A DNA stretch of 64,000 nt from Cyclina sinensis (taxonomy: Eukaryota > Mollusca > Bivalvia > Venerida > Veneridae), in NCBI GenBank assembly GCA_012932295.1, contig JAAONU010000071.1:1-64000 (forward strand), given 5' to 3'. Below, in pieces: positions 13,671 through 26,285 of the stretch. Within the stretch, counting starts at the first letter, position 1, and every line of letters starts with the position of its first letter. The translations under genes and the position numbers were made by a program. The notes beneath the pieces were generated by a model. The model did not search any database and was not told the DNA's origin. It worked only from the letters and a program-made list of their open reading frames with translations.

Positions 13671-14760
13671 CATGAAAATAGGCCAAAAAGGTACCGAGCT
13701 ACAGTCACACAAAAGTGGAGCTCTCCAAAGAGCAAATCTCTGCTTTCGCGGAGGTTCGTGCCGGACCTGCCTCCTCCGTCTAGAGCGCTTATACGCGCTT
13801 TCTAGCATACGGAAATATAGAGCAGCCAGTCCATTGTTAGTATATCGATTGGAAACAGAACCAATTGATTAAATATGTGCTTCGGGCAATGCGCCAACTT
13901 GAAATCTGGACTTTGGAAACAAATTTTGGAAATTCTGTTCTTTTTGTATCTTATGCGAATAGGCGCGCTTGACTGAAGAGCCGATTTCGGCGCGAGCTTT
14001 CGTATGCAAGTATATTTTCTGAAATAATCTACGAAATATGCAGAAATGATAGTAGTACCTTATAATCATCGATCAGAAAACCAGGAGAAAGAATCGTGTT
14101 CGAAACTTTGTGCAGATAAATTCATTCGGAGCGATTATTTTCACCGTAGTTGCCTTAAAGAAGCATACGGAAATATAGAGGAGCCGGTCCATTATTAATA
14201 TATCGACTTGAAACCGTACAAACTGATTAGAACATTTGCCCTTGGCAGTGCTCCAACTTGAAATCTGGACCTTGGAGACAAATTTTGGAAATTCTGTTCT
14301 TTTCGTATCGTATGCGTATAGGAGCGCTTGACTGAAGAGCCGATTTCGGCGCGAGCTTTCTTCTGCGAGTCTATTTTCTGAAATCCTTTACAGAAATGAT
14401 AGTAGTACCTTAAAATCATCGATCAGAGAACCAGGGGAAAGTATCGTGTTCGAAACTTTGTGCAGATAAATTCATTCTATGTAGGGGAGGCAATGTTTCA
14501 CTGGTGATTTCACGTCTTTCAGAGCCCTCACTTCTGCTGATGCTCTACCGGAAACGCCTGCACCTACTTTTGTTTTGAGCGAGGGGTATCGTATGAAAGT
14601 TGACCCTACAAGCAATCGTTTGAGACCTTTTGCACGACTGTACGTCTAGCAGATCAAGCGCAGTGGTGTCCGTAATTTTTTGAGTTCTAAAATACACGAA
14701 AACTAATTCACAGAGGGACCGTTATGAAATGGGCGAATTTCTTCGTTTGGGAGCACTGAC
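13671..14760. repeat. Inverted and fragmentary family A/B sequence closing the satellite block
   Basis: Reverse-complement pieces of the earlier families. 'gtgccggacctgcctcctcc' at 13758-13777 is the inverse of the family A landmark at about 1975-1994. 'cagaaatgatagtagtacctt' at about 14040 and 14391 is the inverse of the family B landmark at about 3259. The two copies (13870-14160 and 14195-14490) are about 345 bp apart. A last degenerate palindrome lies near 14670. The satellite-like character stops at about 14760. Confidence 0.7.
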
Positions 14761-14885
14761 TTTTGCTCACTGTGAAACAGTGCGGAAACGAAAATGTACG
14801 TCAGTATTATATATTATTTGGCTGTACATACGAGCAAACAGACAATTACATGGCTGGTCTGAGAAATTTCTCGGTCAGGGGCCGT

Positions 14886-14969
14886 ATTCATAAGGCATCT
14901 TTAGTGTTCTTAGCCAAGTTTGACTTAATTCATAAGGCATCTTTAGTGTTCTTAGCCAAGTTTGACTTA
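14886..14969. repeat. Perfect 42-bp tandem duplication
   Basis: The 42-bp segment beginning 'attcataaggcatc' at 14886 is repeated without a visible mismatch from 14928. The motif 'ggggccgtattcataaggc' just before it looks like a bivalve dispersed-repeat end. No gene is seen. Confidence 0.8.
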
Positions 14970-15204
14970 AGTCTATTTTTTTAAGATATGTAAATCTTAA
15001 GGATCGACGGACGACAAACGAATTATGGACATTGACTTTGAAAAAATAGAATTGTGCCATTTTTCTCAGTCTGTACATGCGAACAATTAATTAATTAATT
15101 TTCCATTTGTTGTGAAGGAATATACTCTGATATTATTATGGCAATCTTATGATTCAATACAGCTGTCACTGGTGTATCAGGCAAGACAGGTCCGGGCCTA
15201 CACT

Positions 15205-17290
15205 ATTTAAAACAAGAGGGCCATGATGGCCCTGGATCGCTCACCTGAGTACTTTGGCTGTAGGTTTGCTGTTAAGCAGTATTTCATTTTTTAATTGAAA
15301 ATATATAAGTGCCTCCAAACCAAATATGTAAATTATCAGTCAATAAATAAAGGCTCTATGACAGAAAGTAGAAATATCTATTATAAGCTATGGTGACCTT
15401 GACCTTGACCCAGTGACCTCAAACCCTACACATGGGTAGAGGTCCATGCAAGGAACCTATATACTGAATATCAAAGATATTGGTCTAAAAATGAAGGCTT
15501 TATGAGGTACAGCAGATAAATCTATTTTTAGCCTCCGTGACCTTTAACCTAATCTAATAATGTGAACAACCAAACAAGCTTTCTGACAAACTGCCAGGAT
15601 ATTTAGACTGAAACAGTAGCCTCTAGAGCCTTAACAAGATATTTCTATTTTTGGGCTCTGTGACCTAGTTTTTTACCCCAGATGACCCATAATCGAACTT
15701 GACCTAGAAACCATCAAAATAACCTTTCTGACATATTTCCAGAATATCTGGGCTAAAAATGTTACCTGTAGAGTGTAAACAAGTTTTTTTCCAAATTTAA
15801 GCTCTGTGACCTAGTTTTTGACCCCAGATGACCCATATTCGAACTTGGGCTAGAAATCATCGATACAACCTTTCTGACATATTTCCAGGATATTTGGGCT
15901 GAAAATGTTACCTCTAGAGTGTTAACAAGATTTTTTCATATTCAGGCTGTATGACCTAGTTTTTTACCCCAGATGACCCATATTCGAACTTGACCTAAAA
16001 ATCATGGAAACAACCTATCTGACATATTTCCAGGATATTTTGGCTGAAAATGTTACCTCTAGAGTGTTAACAAAGTGTTTCCATATACAGGCTGTGTGAC
16101 CTAGTTTTGGAACTTACATGAGCCATATTCCAACTTGAGCTAGAAATCATCTTAGCAAGCTTTCTGACAGTTTTTCAGGAAATTTGGGTTAAAAATGTTA
16201 CCTCTAGAGTGTTAACAAGGTTTTACCATATTTGGGCTGTGTGACCTAGTTTTTGACCCCACATGACCCATATTCAAACTTGACCTAAAATCATCAAAAC
16301 AACCTTCCTGACATATTTCCAGGATATTTGGGCTGAAACAGTAGCCTCTAGAGCCTTAACAAGCTATTTCTATTTTTGGGCTCTGTGACCTAGTTTTTGA
16401 CCCCAGATGACCCATATTCGAACTTGACCTAGAAACCATCGAAATAACCTTTCTGACATATTTCCAGAATATTTGGGCTGAAAATGTTACCTGTAGAGTG
16501 TAAACAAGGTTTTTTCAAATTTAAGCTCTGTGACCTAGTTTTTGATCCCAGATGACCCATATTTAAACTTGGGCTAGAAATCATCAATACAACCTCTCTG
16601 ACATATTTCCAGGATATTTGGGCTGAAAATGTTACCTCTAGAGTGTTAACAAGGTTTTTCCATATTCAGGCTGTGTGACCTAGTTTTTGACCCCAGATGA
16701 CCCATATTCGAACTTGACCTAGAAATCATCGAAACAACCTATCTGACATATTTCCAGGATATTTGGGCTGAAAATGTTACCTCTAGAGTGTTAACAAGGT
16801 TTTTCCATATACAGGCTGTGTGACCTAGTTTTGGAACCCACATGACCCATATTCCAACTTGAGCTCAAATGATCTTAACAAGCTTTCTGGCAGTTTTTCA
16901 GGAAATTTGGGTTAAAAATGTTACCTCTAGAGTGTTAACAAGGTTTTACCATATTTGGGCTGTGTGACCTAGTTTTTGACCCCACATGACCCATATTCAA
17001 ACTTGAGCTAGAAATCATCAAAACAACCTTTCTGACATATTTCCAGGATATTTTGGCTGAAAATGTTACCTCTAGAGTGATAAAAAGGTTTTTCCATATT
17101 TCGTCTCAGTGACCTAGTTTTTGACCCCAGATGACCCATATTTGAACCTGGGCTAGAAATCATCCAAATAACCTTTCTGACATATTACAAGGATATTTGG
17201 GCTGAAAATGTTACCTCTAAAGTGTTAACAAGGTTTTTCAAGCAGACATAAAAATGATCTTTCCGAGGCATTTGTTCAAACAAAACGATG
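15205..17290. repeat. Dispersed repeat with 145-bp tandem array
   Basis: Begins near 'gagggccatgatggccctgg' (15215) and passes into a tandem array. The phrase 'gacctagttt' recurs at 15662, 15808, 15953, 16098, 16243, 16387, 16532, 16677, 16822, 16967 and about 17110, a period of 144-146 bp. Units are noncoding and rich in 'gtgacctagtttttgacccc'. Positions 15662-16386 and 16387-17110 are two copies of a five-unit, 725-bp higher-order block. Confidence 0.9.
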
Positions 17291-19350
17291 CCAGTGTTAA
17301 AAAAAAAATGCCACTCTCCTGATTGTTCACAGCAGTTACTTGATTTCATTGACAATATATTAGTGTATTTCTCGATTGTATCTGAAGCGTGAATGCCAGA
17401 AATAGAACCAGTTGTATGAGCTAATTTAAAAGGTTACAGTGCATAAAACAAACCAATATCATTTATTAATTTTATTGCTATATTATCCAAGTAAAAAAAA
17501 TGCTTATCAGTAATTGGTCCAATTAACATCGAAACATTAACCAAAAGCAATAGAATTACCATTATTCTATAATGAATCCCACTTTTCAAAACATTTATTC
17601 TAGACATATATTTATATTTTTTTTTAATTCTTAAAGATGTGAAATATCAAAAAACTTATAGCAAGAAGTGTTTGTTTCACCCTTAAATTTTACTATTGCT
17701 ATTAATCTATTAAATGGTCTTGCTTGCATTTCAGAGCCATTTAAAAAAAACGCTGACTTGTAAAGAATGAACATTACATGTAAATTGACTTTAACAGTCT
17801 ATGTTTAACACACCTCCTTAGTCACTGATCCAAAAGGTATATTTCAATTTGAGGGTGAAAAGTGTACAAAAAAAAGATCTTTTAATTAAAGTTTACTGCT
17901 TACCTACACAGGGAATATAACTATTTTTTCATAACATGGTGTTATAAAGCCCATTCTAGGAGTAGAATATCCCCATACTGGGGACTTGAGAACACTGCTT
18001 GGTAAAATCCTGTATTAAAACACATATAAAGTATGACACAAAGTATCATTCCCACACATACACATGTACAGATATATCATTACTTCATTTTTTCCTTTGC
18101 ACTTAAACATTTTACAAATTAATTTCATGATTTCAGACTCTTATAACTAGATCTAAATAAACAATCTGAATATTTAATAATAAAGCACTATCTATACAAC
18201 TGGAAGAAATATGTTTCACATAAAATAAAATGAAAAAAAAAATCACCCAACACAATCGTAATTTAAAAAAAAACCACTGCAACTTATACAGCATAAACAG
18301 AAAAAAAACTTTTTCATATATTTCTGAAAAAGCCATGTGTAATAAATTTAAATGTTTTTGCATGCAAGTATCCGCTGTATGTTCAAAGCTGTAACTTTAT
18401 AACTTAACAGCTCATCATGAAAACAAATGGGATTGTATAAAAGTATAAACATTTGATTTCTTTTCAAAGAACTGGCGGTTTATTAATATAGGGAATTCTG
18501 GACAATAATGACTTTGGTACTAAAATATAACCAGAATTACAAATGATAAAACACACTGTGAAAAGCACTTCAATTCATAAAGCAATACCAAACAACTTGC
18601 ATTTCAAGGACTGACTCCAAAAATGTGTTTTCTGCTTCTATATTCCAAAGCACTTATAACTTTTGCGCATTCAACCCTTGATTTCATAAATCAATTAGTG
18701 TATTAAAATGTCTGACATACAGATGGGGCTTGGTACTCAGCCAAAATAAGTTCTCACATAAAATGATGATTTAAGTTATACACATATATCTCATATACAT
18801 TATTAAAAAAAATTCTAAGTTAAAATGGAAGAATGATTTTAAGTTATGAATCACTTCAGCAGTGGTACTTGCCAGATTTAAAAAAATAAAAATAAAAATC
18901 GAGACAAGCAATATATATTAAACAACATGACAATTTTATTCTTTTGCCTGAAAATACTGGTTTTGTCTTACTTTAAGAATTACAAGAATACATTATCCTA
19001 TCATATATGTAAGTTATAGTCCAGGACTAAATGTTTCCAGATCACAAAATTTTGTCTGATTTCTTCTTCTTTTTTTTATAGCCATGCATATGTGATTTTA
19101 ATGTGTACATATATTAAACCTATGTTTATTCACTAGAATAATAATGCTAAGCTGTCAATACAATATAATATCCTTGATTCAGCAAAATAATCCTATTTAA
19201 GCTGAAAATTGTCTTCTCTCCCGAAATAATGATCTGGTCATAGATTTTAAAACCATATATCTTTCTGTAATGTTGATGATATTTCAATGGTAATGAACAA
19301 AAGTCCCTCTGCAGAAGCAATAAACAAAGTCCAGAGAAATGGGAACTTTA
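17291..19350. other. AT-rich intergenic sequence; includes 3' flank of ERp29
   Basis: No gene or clear repeat is recognised. Homopolymer A/T runs are frequent. The part next to 19351 must contain the minus-strand 3' untranslated region of the ERp29 gene; candidate AATAAA signals on the minus strand (seen as 'tttatt') occur near 19118 and 18938, but none can be chosen from sequence alone. Confidence 0.5.
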
Positions 19351-22300
19351 TCATAACTCATCTTTCAAATCTTTGCTCAGTATAAATGTTGCCAGAATGT
19401 TTAATCTACCTGCTATCTGCTCCTTCTTTTTATCACTCAATTTACCGTCCTTTAACTTTTCTAATCTTTCAATTTCTGTGTTTACAAAGTTGTTGCCCTT
19501 CTCCACCACTTTCTTCATTGTTTTGACATACATATCTGCTGAAGCTTTGTCCTTTTCATTGGTTATAGCTTCAGCCTCTTTTTCAGCTTGGCCAATCAAA
19601 TTTTGCCTCTCATCTGCAGATGCTTTGAAGAACTGTTTCACAAGGACATCAAACTGTTCCAAGCAGGATGGTAAACCAAGCCAAAGGCCTGTAAACATAA
19701 CGGTCTCAACACTGAACACAATTAGATACTAACATCTTTAACAGACCATATTTGCTTTATTGTTTTGTTACCTTAACTCAAAGAATAACATGACGACATG
19801 AAATACCTGGCATGCATATATCCTTTTTAAAAATTTTCTAGCTTGGTGCTTTTATGCTTCTTTTTAACGTCTGTGATGGTATTATAATGATATGCATATA
19901 TTCTGCATTGGGGTGCAGTTTGAAATTATTTTTACACTGAATGTACATAACATATGTTTACCTGATTCTCTCATGATAAATTTGTTGATGTCATCAGCAT
20001 TCACAGTATCACCAGTATATTTCACAGGTCTGTCTTGACCTTGTCTGAACAGTAGGTACACAGGTAAGTCTTCCTTCTTAGTGGGTACATTAAACCGTTC
20101 TGCTAGATCAGCATTCTCTTTCTCTCCATAGTCTGTAAAGGTTTTATACATTTAGTCAACTTAAGTATTATAAAAACAGTTTTAAGCAGAAACACAAATA
20201 ATTACACAATTTTTCAATGATCACAGAACTGCTGTTAACTGAGGGCCCATACAAATAAAACTGTCATATTTTATAGCTTTCAATCTTAAAAGGCAAGCAA
20301 ACTGTAAATTAAAATAATGTTTGTAGTGTCTTAAACACTGCAGATACATTTTTGACCGCCCCTTTCTGTTGTTGTAGTAAGCAGAGTCTACTGTCTAATC
20401 TGCAGATTAAATGTTTTATAGTGAGTCACAGTGAGAAAAATATTCAGATATTATGTTTTTTGAACAGCACTATCCTAGAAGTCGTTAAAAACGCTAGAAT
20501 ATTGACAACTTGATTCTACCTAATTTTTACACTGATCTTCCTACCTGCAATCTGCACTTCTGCTACTAACAAGTCCTTTTGTGCAATGGTGGCCTCAGCT
20601 ACCTTTTTAAATATTTCCTGCTTGTCACCATATGGGTATGTCTCATCAAATTTCACAAGAACTGCTTTGTGCTTGTCAATAATCTGTAAAAGATAACAAG
20701 TATATTAAGGTTATAGGTAAATATAATCCTATGTCAGAATTTGTTTAATAAGTTCTACAAATTCATCAACATTCTAATTAAAAGTTTTTATAGAACAAAT
20801 GGTAGATTGATGATTACACAAGTCAGACAACTTTTGTTTTGTCTTAAGCACACTGTCTTTCTTTTAAATAAGTATTTTTAATAGATTAAGAATTTCAAGC
20901 AACATACAGGTCTCCCTGAAAAGAGAAACTCAAAGCATTAGCAAAATCAAACTGATGTCGCATCATACACTCCGTAATATCATCTATGTCAACTCAGAAA
21001 AAGTAAGTCATCTTCATGAAATATATCAAACAGCAAGAAACAGAAACTGCACAGGAGAACACCAGAGGGAGAGTTTTTGTATCATAAACCAACTTCTTAG
21101 TGGACACAGTAAACTAAACGCCCATTGGTCTAAGGTCTGTGAAAATGTTGAAGATATTTGCAATCACTGCAGACTCCCAGAAACAGTTGACCATTACTTA
21201 TTCTACTGTGAGAAATATATCCAAGAGAGAAAAACTTTGGAATTGTCAAGTGAAGAAATACTTAGTCACCATGGTATTAACTGCTCAAATGTAACCCTGT
21301 CTGTTCTTATTTGAGAAACAGAAGGAATAAACAGCAAGGGCAGAAGGGAACTTATCAAACTTTTAGCAAGTTCCTTCAAAATACGAAGAGATTATGCTTA
21401 AAAGTTAACAACATTCATCTTGGTAGACAAAATAGTATCAGGTTTATAAGTACACAGTGTATAAAGCATCCAGATGACAACAATATTGTATATCGTTCGC
21501 ACATTGTGACCACATTGAGGCAATATCAAAACAACCAACCAGCCTATCATTCTGTAAGTGCTCAAAATTTCTAAAATGCTATTATCACATTTCATTCAAA
21601 TGGCATGTTTTTGCCATAATGCTCGAGCCATGACAGGTAGCAGACTGCTTGTCTCACATACTTAATCTTAACTTTGAAAGATATTAAGGGATGATGGTGC
21701 GTTACTGAGCAAAATCAACATTTGCAAATTTCAGCAAGTTAAATTAACTATGTACCTGACAGTCTGACAAGATAGGGTTTATCATTAAAACAGCTTTGAT
21801 ATGCAAAACCTCTTGTGTCACGTTTTTAAGTATTCTTCAAATGCACAGGTGTTTTGCACATACCTAGGATTATATAAGGAGTATCTTGTCATTCCTATAC
21901 AAGTTTCCAGATAAATATTGTATATAAACACTAAAAATAGAAAAGGTTAATAAGTCTTGAAACCGGGCATTTACGAAGGCCTCACTTCTATGTTCTCTCC
22001 CCTACTTCATACTCAATATTTGTAGAAAAACTTGGCGGCGATCGATAGCAGGGTCATTCACGTTCACAAACATGCCATACAATATACACTGGCATCAAGC
22101 ATAAAGCCACAACAGCCGAAAGTTTCAAAGTTTTTCAGCCAAAACGCTTACTCGGAACAGTAGACGTTAATTTAACCGGAGGTGTGTATCCATCGTCCAA
22201 TGAAATGATCCGTTTCAAATTTCGCAGTTGTAAAATGTAATGGCCGATGCGAAAAACGATGAGGTAGTGGAGTGAAGAATTAAACTGATTATCTACTTGT

Positions 22301-22959
22301 GAAAAGGTATTGTTAATGTGAATGGATACATATGAATTTGTTTTAAGTAAACTTATCAAATGACAATGCATTTTCCGTGAAAACTAAACTGTTTATCGTA
22401 GACTTTTGCAATAAAAGGCGAAATATCAGACATTCGATTAACGTCTACTGTTCCGAGTAAGCGTTTCGGCAATTAAATCTTGAAACTTCCCGCTTCTGTG
22501 CCTCGATGCTTAATTCCAGTACATAGTGTATGGGATGTTCGTGAAGGTAATTGACCCTGCTACTGATCCCCGTTTGATTTATCGCGAAATATTGAGATTA
22601 CATTAAGGGAGAAAACTTAAAAGTGAAGGCTTCGTAAATGCCCCGTTTAGGACTTACTTACCTTTTATTTTCTTTAATCTATATTATTGCAAATGAGGAG
22701 AATGTATGTCCAGGAATGACTAGGTACTGCTGAATACTATCATAGGTATGTGCCAAACGCCTGTGTTCAAATGGTGGCATGGTTTCTTTTACAAGTTGTT
22801 CACATTTTGTGGAGTTTTCTCTGTCTAATATTCACAGAAAAGAAACACGAATTTTACCTTGTCAAACACTCCAGAATTAAGCATGACCGTTCCTTGCACA
22901 TTTTCGCCAAATGCAGGACAGAAAATGCAGAAAAGCAGAGAAAATAGTAAGAGTTGCAT
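19351..22959 (-). CDS. ERP29: ERp29-type endoplasmic reticulum chaperone, four coding exons
   Basis: Exons on the minus strand: 22959-22858, 20683-20545, 20132-19962 and 19688-19351, with GT-AG introns and consistent phases, giving 249 residues (vertebrate ERp29 is about 260). Residues 1-18 are a hydrophobic signal peptide (LLLFSLLFCIF core). A thioredoxin-like domain follows (about 30-135; VLVKFD, YPYGDKQ, DLLVAEV, LPVYLLFR). The helical C-terminal ERp29 domain spans about 142-240, and the protein ends in KDEL, an ER-retrieval signal. There is no CXXC active site, so a redox-inactive chaperone is expected. Cys146 in GLPSC aligns with the single functional cysteine of vertebrate ERp29. The family assists secretory-protein folding and export in the ER lumen. 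The start is the first ATG before the signal peptide. Intron 1 (about 2.2 kb) holds a LINE fragment and a fold-back element. Divergent to TBCCD1. Confidence 0.93.
20935..21330 (+). mobile_element. 3' end fragment of a non-LTR (LINE) retrotransposon ORF
   Basis: An open stretch (ATG at 20955, stop at 21314) encodes residues with the pattern LLSGHSKLNAHW followed by CxxC-x7-HyLFYC (ICNHCRLPETVDHYLFYCEKY). This is the typical terminus of LINE ORF2 proteins, a zinc-knuckle-like segment after RT or RNase H. It is antisense to ERp29, inside its first intron, and lacks all upstream RT domains, so it is a 5'-truncated dead copy. Similarity is judged by motif only. Confidence 0.6.
21951..22656. mobile_element. 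Fold-back element with about 215-bp terminal inverted repeats
   Basis: The left part (21951-22170) and right part (22435-22656) are imperfect inverted repeats. 'taagtcttgaaaccgggcat' at 21951 mirrors 'atgccccgtttaggactta' ending at 22656. 'acgcttactcggaacagtag' at about 22143 mirrors 'ctactgttccgagtaagcgt' at about 22446. The middle of about 265 bp is AT-rich and shows no transposase. It sits in ERp29 intron 1. Probably a non-autonomous DNA element; the superfamily is not determined. Confidence 0.75.
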
Positions 22960-24420
22960 CTTTCGGCTTGCGGCTCCTTTCCGGAAATGATGTGGACCAA
23001 TGAACGTTAGCGTTTAATAGAACGGAAGTCACTGTCTGCTATAGAAGACACTTTGTATTCTTGATTGCGATTAGTTTATATCTACACTGGCTCCTACATG
23101 CATGCGCTAAATTGAAATTGTGACTGTGTAGTGAGGTACCAGTAACACTGTCGAAAATTACTTCCGTAAACAAGAATATTCACATCTAAGCGCCAAAACT
23201 CCTCTTTAATTCCTTTGAAATGCAGCCTTTTTCCTGAACTTATTCTGAGAAGTGTAGGTAACTTAAAACATACGTTAGCTTCTCATCGCCATGATTATTG
23301 AGTCTCTGATTGTAAAACAACTTGAAACTTATAATTGTTCTTAAACAAGATTCTGAGCAGATAACTGTGAAAAGTCAATCTATAAATTGGTCTTCCTTTG
23401 TAGTTGAAATATTGAGGCTAGCAACAAATGTAGTCTGTCACTTCCCATGAGTGTGCAGTGTGGCTACAACACATGTCCCCCTTCTACCTTTTAGGCTGAA
23501 CCAGTAGTCTCATTTAGGGATGGAGCCGTCTTGGCATTTGAGTGTAGTAGTCCAAATAATTGTACTCAAAAAGTTGAATATCATGCTATTTTTTTGAATG
23601 TCAATATCCGCCTTCAGAGACGTAAAGGCAGCATCCTGCCTGAAGTCACATAATTGAGACTATTGAGTGTAGAGCAATACAATAGCCCATTGGGAAAATA
23701 GGACAAGAGCCAACTTTTATGTTTAAATATGCATTTGATTAAGAAATTGAGTATTTAACGAGTTTAAAGCAGCTCATTCACAGATGGTCATTGACTAAGA
23801 ATTTCATTTAAACTATCAGTGTGTATTACGTCTACCAATACCCGTCTGCAGATGCATTGTAACCCAATGTAACATTTCGCTATTGTAGGCTATAGCGTTA
23901 TGAATAGTATAAAACCTATATTTAGAATTTCTGTTTCCATGTGCCATCACATGACTGACCACATTCACCCTTCATTCAGGAGCTCACATTATGTTGGACC
24001 AAAACCCACAGGCATTTGTTTTATGAATAAATCCCCCAAACCACTTTATAACCAACACAGGTATGAAAGTTCACAAGAATGAATCTGAGTGTCAGGTTAC
24101 TTCAGTTCAAACATGATTTAAATTGTCCCTCCAAATACTCCTACCAAAGTCTTGCCAAATGTTAAAAAAAGTTAATCAGCTAATTTGAGTTTATATATAG
24201 GGTATGTTACAAAAATATAAAAAGTCCACTAAAGACTTCAGTTTATTTATTCAGTAGATCTGAAACTTGATTGAGATGTTTAGATTGAGTTTGTTCAACG
24301 ATTTCTAATTTCTATTTATTACATACATGTAAGAGACCGGAAGTGGTGTCACGAAAAGTTTTGTTAACAAGCAGTGAAATTCATCTAACAGAAATCAGTG
24401 GAACGGTGGAAAAATGTTTC
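22960..24420. promoter_or_regulatory. Inter-promoter region between ERp29 and TBCCD1
   Basis: Immediately upstream of the ERp29 start codon are 'tttccggaaatg' (about 22978; ETS-like core on both strands) and 'accaatga' (about 22996; CCAAT). A second ETS-type consensus 'ccggaagtg' lies at 24337-24345. TBCCD1's first coding exon follows a splice acceptor at 26601-26602, so its non-coding first exon should lie somewhere in about 23000-24500. The exact start sites are inference. No other gene is seen here. Confidence 0.35.
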
Positions 24421-26030
24421 TACTTTGAATGGAGTTACTGATTACTATATTTAGAAGAAAAAAGATTCAACTATCAGAGATGAGTTACAACTTACATTGC
24501 ATCTGTCGGCTTAAATTAGTAAAAAAATCTGAAGTAGTGTGTCTCTCAGATTCATTCTTTCATACTTTGTGTTGTTTATATAGTGGTTCAGAACATTTAT
24601 CTATGAAACGAATGCCTGTGGTGAGATTGTTAAAGATGCAATGTTGCGGAACGTTTCATTTGGTACAGCAAGCACCTGCTTCATGGATAGCTTATTCTAT
24701 ATTTAACCGGCAATCCCCAAGTAGGCATTTATGAAAAATGCGTTTTCACGAGAAATGTGACCTATGGAAGCCAAGTTTTTTGTCAGAGAATAAAGACTTC
24801 ACCAGCAGTACTGAGGGAGAGCACAAAAACTTTTTTTTAAATTCTGTGAACAAGCTGCTTTAAAATACAAGTTTTTGTGTAGACCTTTTTTTTAACTCTG
24901 ACATTTCTGTTTAATCAAACAGCAGATCTAGATCTGTCGAGAATTTTTTTACTATACTTTTAACGTATGTTTATTTGGTAGACACAGGTTGTAAAATGTA
25001 AAAACACACTGTATAATTGAATATGAAAATTAATGTTTTGACTATAAACAGGCAAAGGATTGAATTTTTGTTTAAAAAAATAGATGTATATATTAAACAA
25101 TTAAACATCTGGAAGAAATAGGCAATTTTTTTATTTTCTATTCTAATTTTGTATAATTGTCTATTTCTTTTATTGAAAGCAAGAAGACTGTATGTGCATG
25201 GGAATGTCAATTGCACATACAACATTATGGCTTTTAACCCACCTGTACTGAAAAACACCTCAAAATAGTGAAAATAGTAAGATATTGGTTGGATTTTAAA
25301 TCCCAAGTGGGAACTTTCTCACTATAATGTTCAAATTTGATTGTTTGAACCCTTTATGATAAGCAGTGGGCTATTGTCCTCCCTGCCAAATTTAGCAGTG
25401 GGCTATAATTGTCCAGTGGACTACTGTCCATTTCCCTTGGCACTCGCTTTTATTTGGACATAACTTATTATGTGCCCCAAATGGTGAAGAATATTGCCAA
25501 TCAGTAGTAGCTGAAAGGATACGTGGACTAGCTGAACCAAGTGCTCCTGCCTTTTACTCCCTAAAGCAGTAAAATTCATGGTAGAAAAAAAAGCATCTTT
25601 AACCCTACCTTTATTAATTTGGTATTGACGGTTTGACCTATTTTATAAACATTTTTTTTTTGGTCAAACCGTTGGAAAAAAAGACATTGCCTATCCAAAA
25701 TTTTCTCAGTGTCTCTTAGACAAGTCTGATTAGTTGGGCTACTTTAACCCTTGGGGCCTTATATCTTGATCTACTGAGATATCATGGCCAATATAACTAC
25801 TATCTTATTCCTTTGCATTTTAGTTTTGGACTTTGTCAAAACTATTTTACAAGGAGTCTTGAAATTTAGCCACCAAAGTAACAATTATGTGATCTTTCTA
25901 AAGATTTCATTTTTCTTTTTTAAGTATATTTAGTTTAAAAAAGGATGGTACCCATGAATGGGTAAAAAAAAATAAGCAAGTAAGCTATTCAAAATACTTG
26001 ACATAAAATTCTGAACACTTTTTAATATAA
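24421..26030. other. Probable 5' intron of TBCCD1; no recognisable feature
   Basis: AT-rich sequence with short ORFs that show no family resemblance and no coherent splice pattern. Interpreted as the 5' untranslated intron of TBCCD1. Confidence 0.4.
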
Positions 26031-26285
26031 TACTGTCTCCTTGGCCTAGTGGTTAAGGCCCCTTACGAATCTGGAGGTCGAAGGTTTGAGTCCCATCAGG
26101 GGTTTGTTCTGATGTGGCCAGTTGGTGAGCCGCCAGCTAAAGAATGGTTACCGACTGCCTGTCCGCCTGGTGCCTGGCACATAGAATAAGGAATCGGGGA
26201 GTAAATGTGTACACTAATGGAGGTGTCACATAAGCCCAGGAGGCTGGCCCTTTCAGTAGGGGTGACACTATAATAAAACAAGCAC
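26031..26285 (+). mobile_element. tRNA-derived SINE
   Basis: A tRNA-like head with a pol III A box (TGGCCTAGTGG at 26042-26052) and B box (GGTTTGAGTCC at 26083-26093) is followed by about 190 bp of unrelated body. The acceptor stem does not pair well enough for a functional tRNA. It lies upstream of the first TBCCD1 coding exon. Confidence 0.6.

Noticed and set aside
832..14069. Many ORFs of 60-114 codons on both strands in the satellite block
   Set aside because: They recur because the DNA repeats, overlap on opposite strands, show no protein motif and differ by frameshifts between copies.
19373..19732. 119-codon plus-strand ORF opposite ERp29 exon 4
   Set aside because: It is the antisense shadow of a real exon; the minus-strand frame matches the ERp29 C-terminal domain with correct splice sites.
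21311..21574. 87-codon plus-strand ORF after the LINE fragment
   Set aside because: No LINE or other domain is visible; probably the 3' untranslated region of the dead element or intron sequence.
26042..26110. Functional tRNA gene
   Set aside because: A and B boxes are present but acceptor pairing is poor and a SINE body follows directly.
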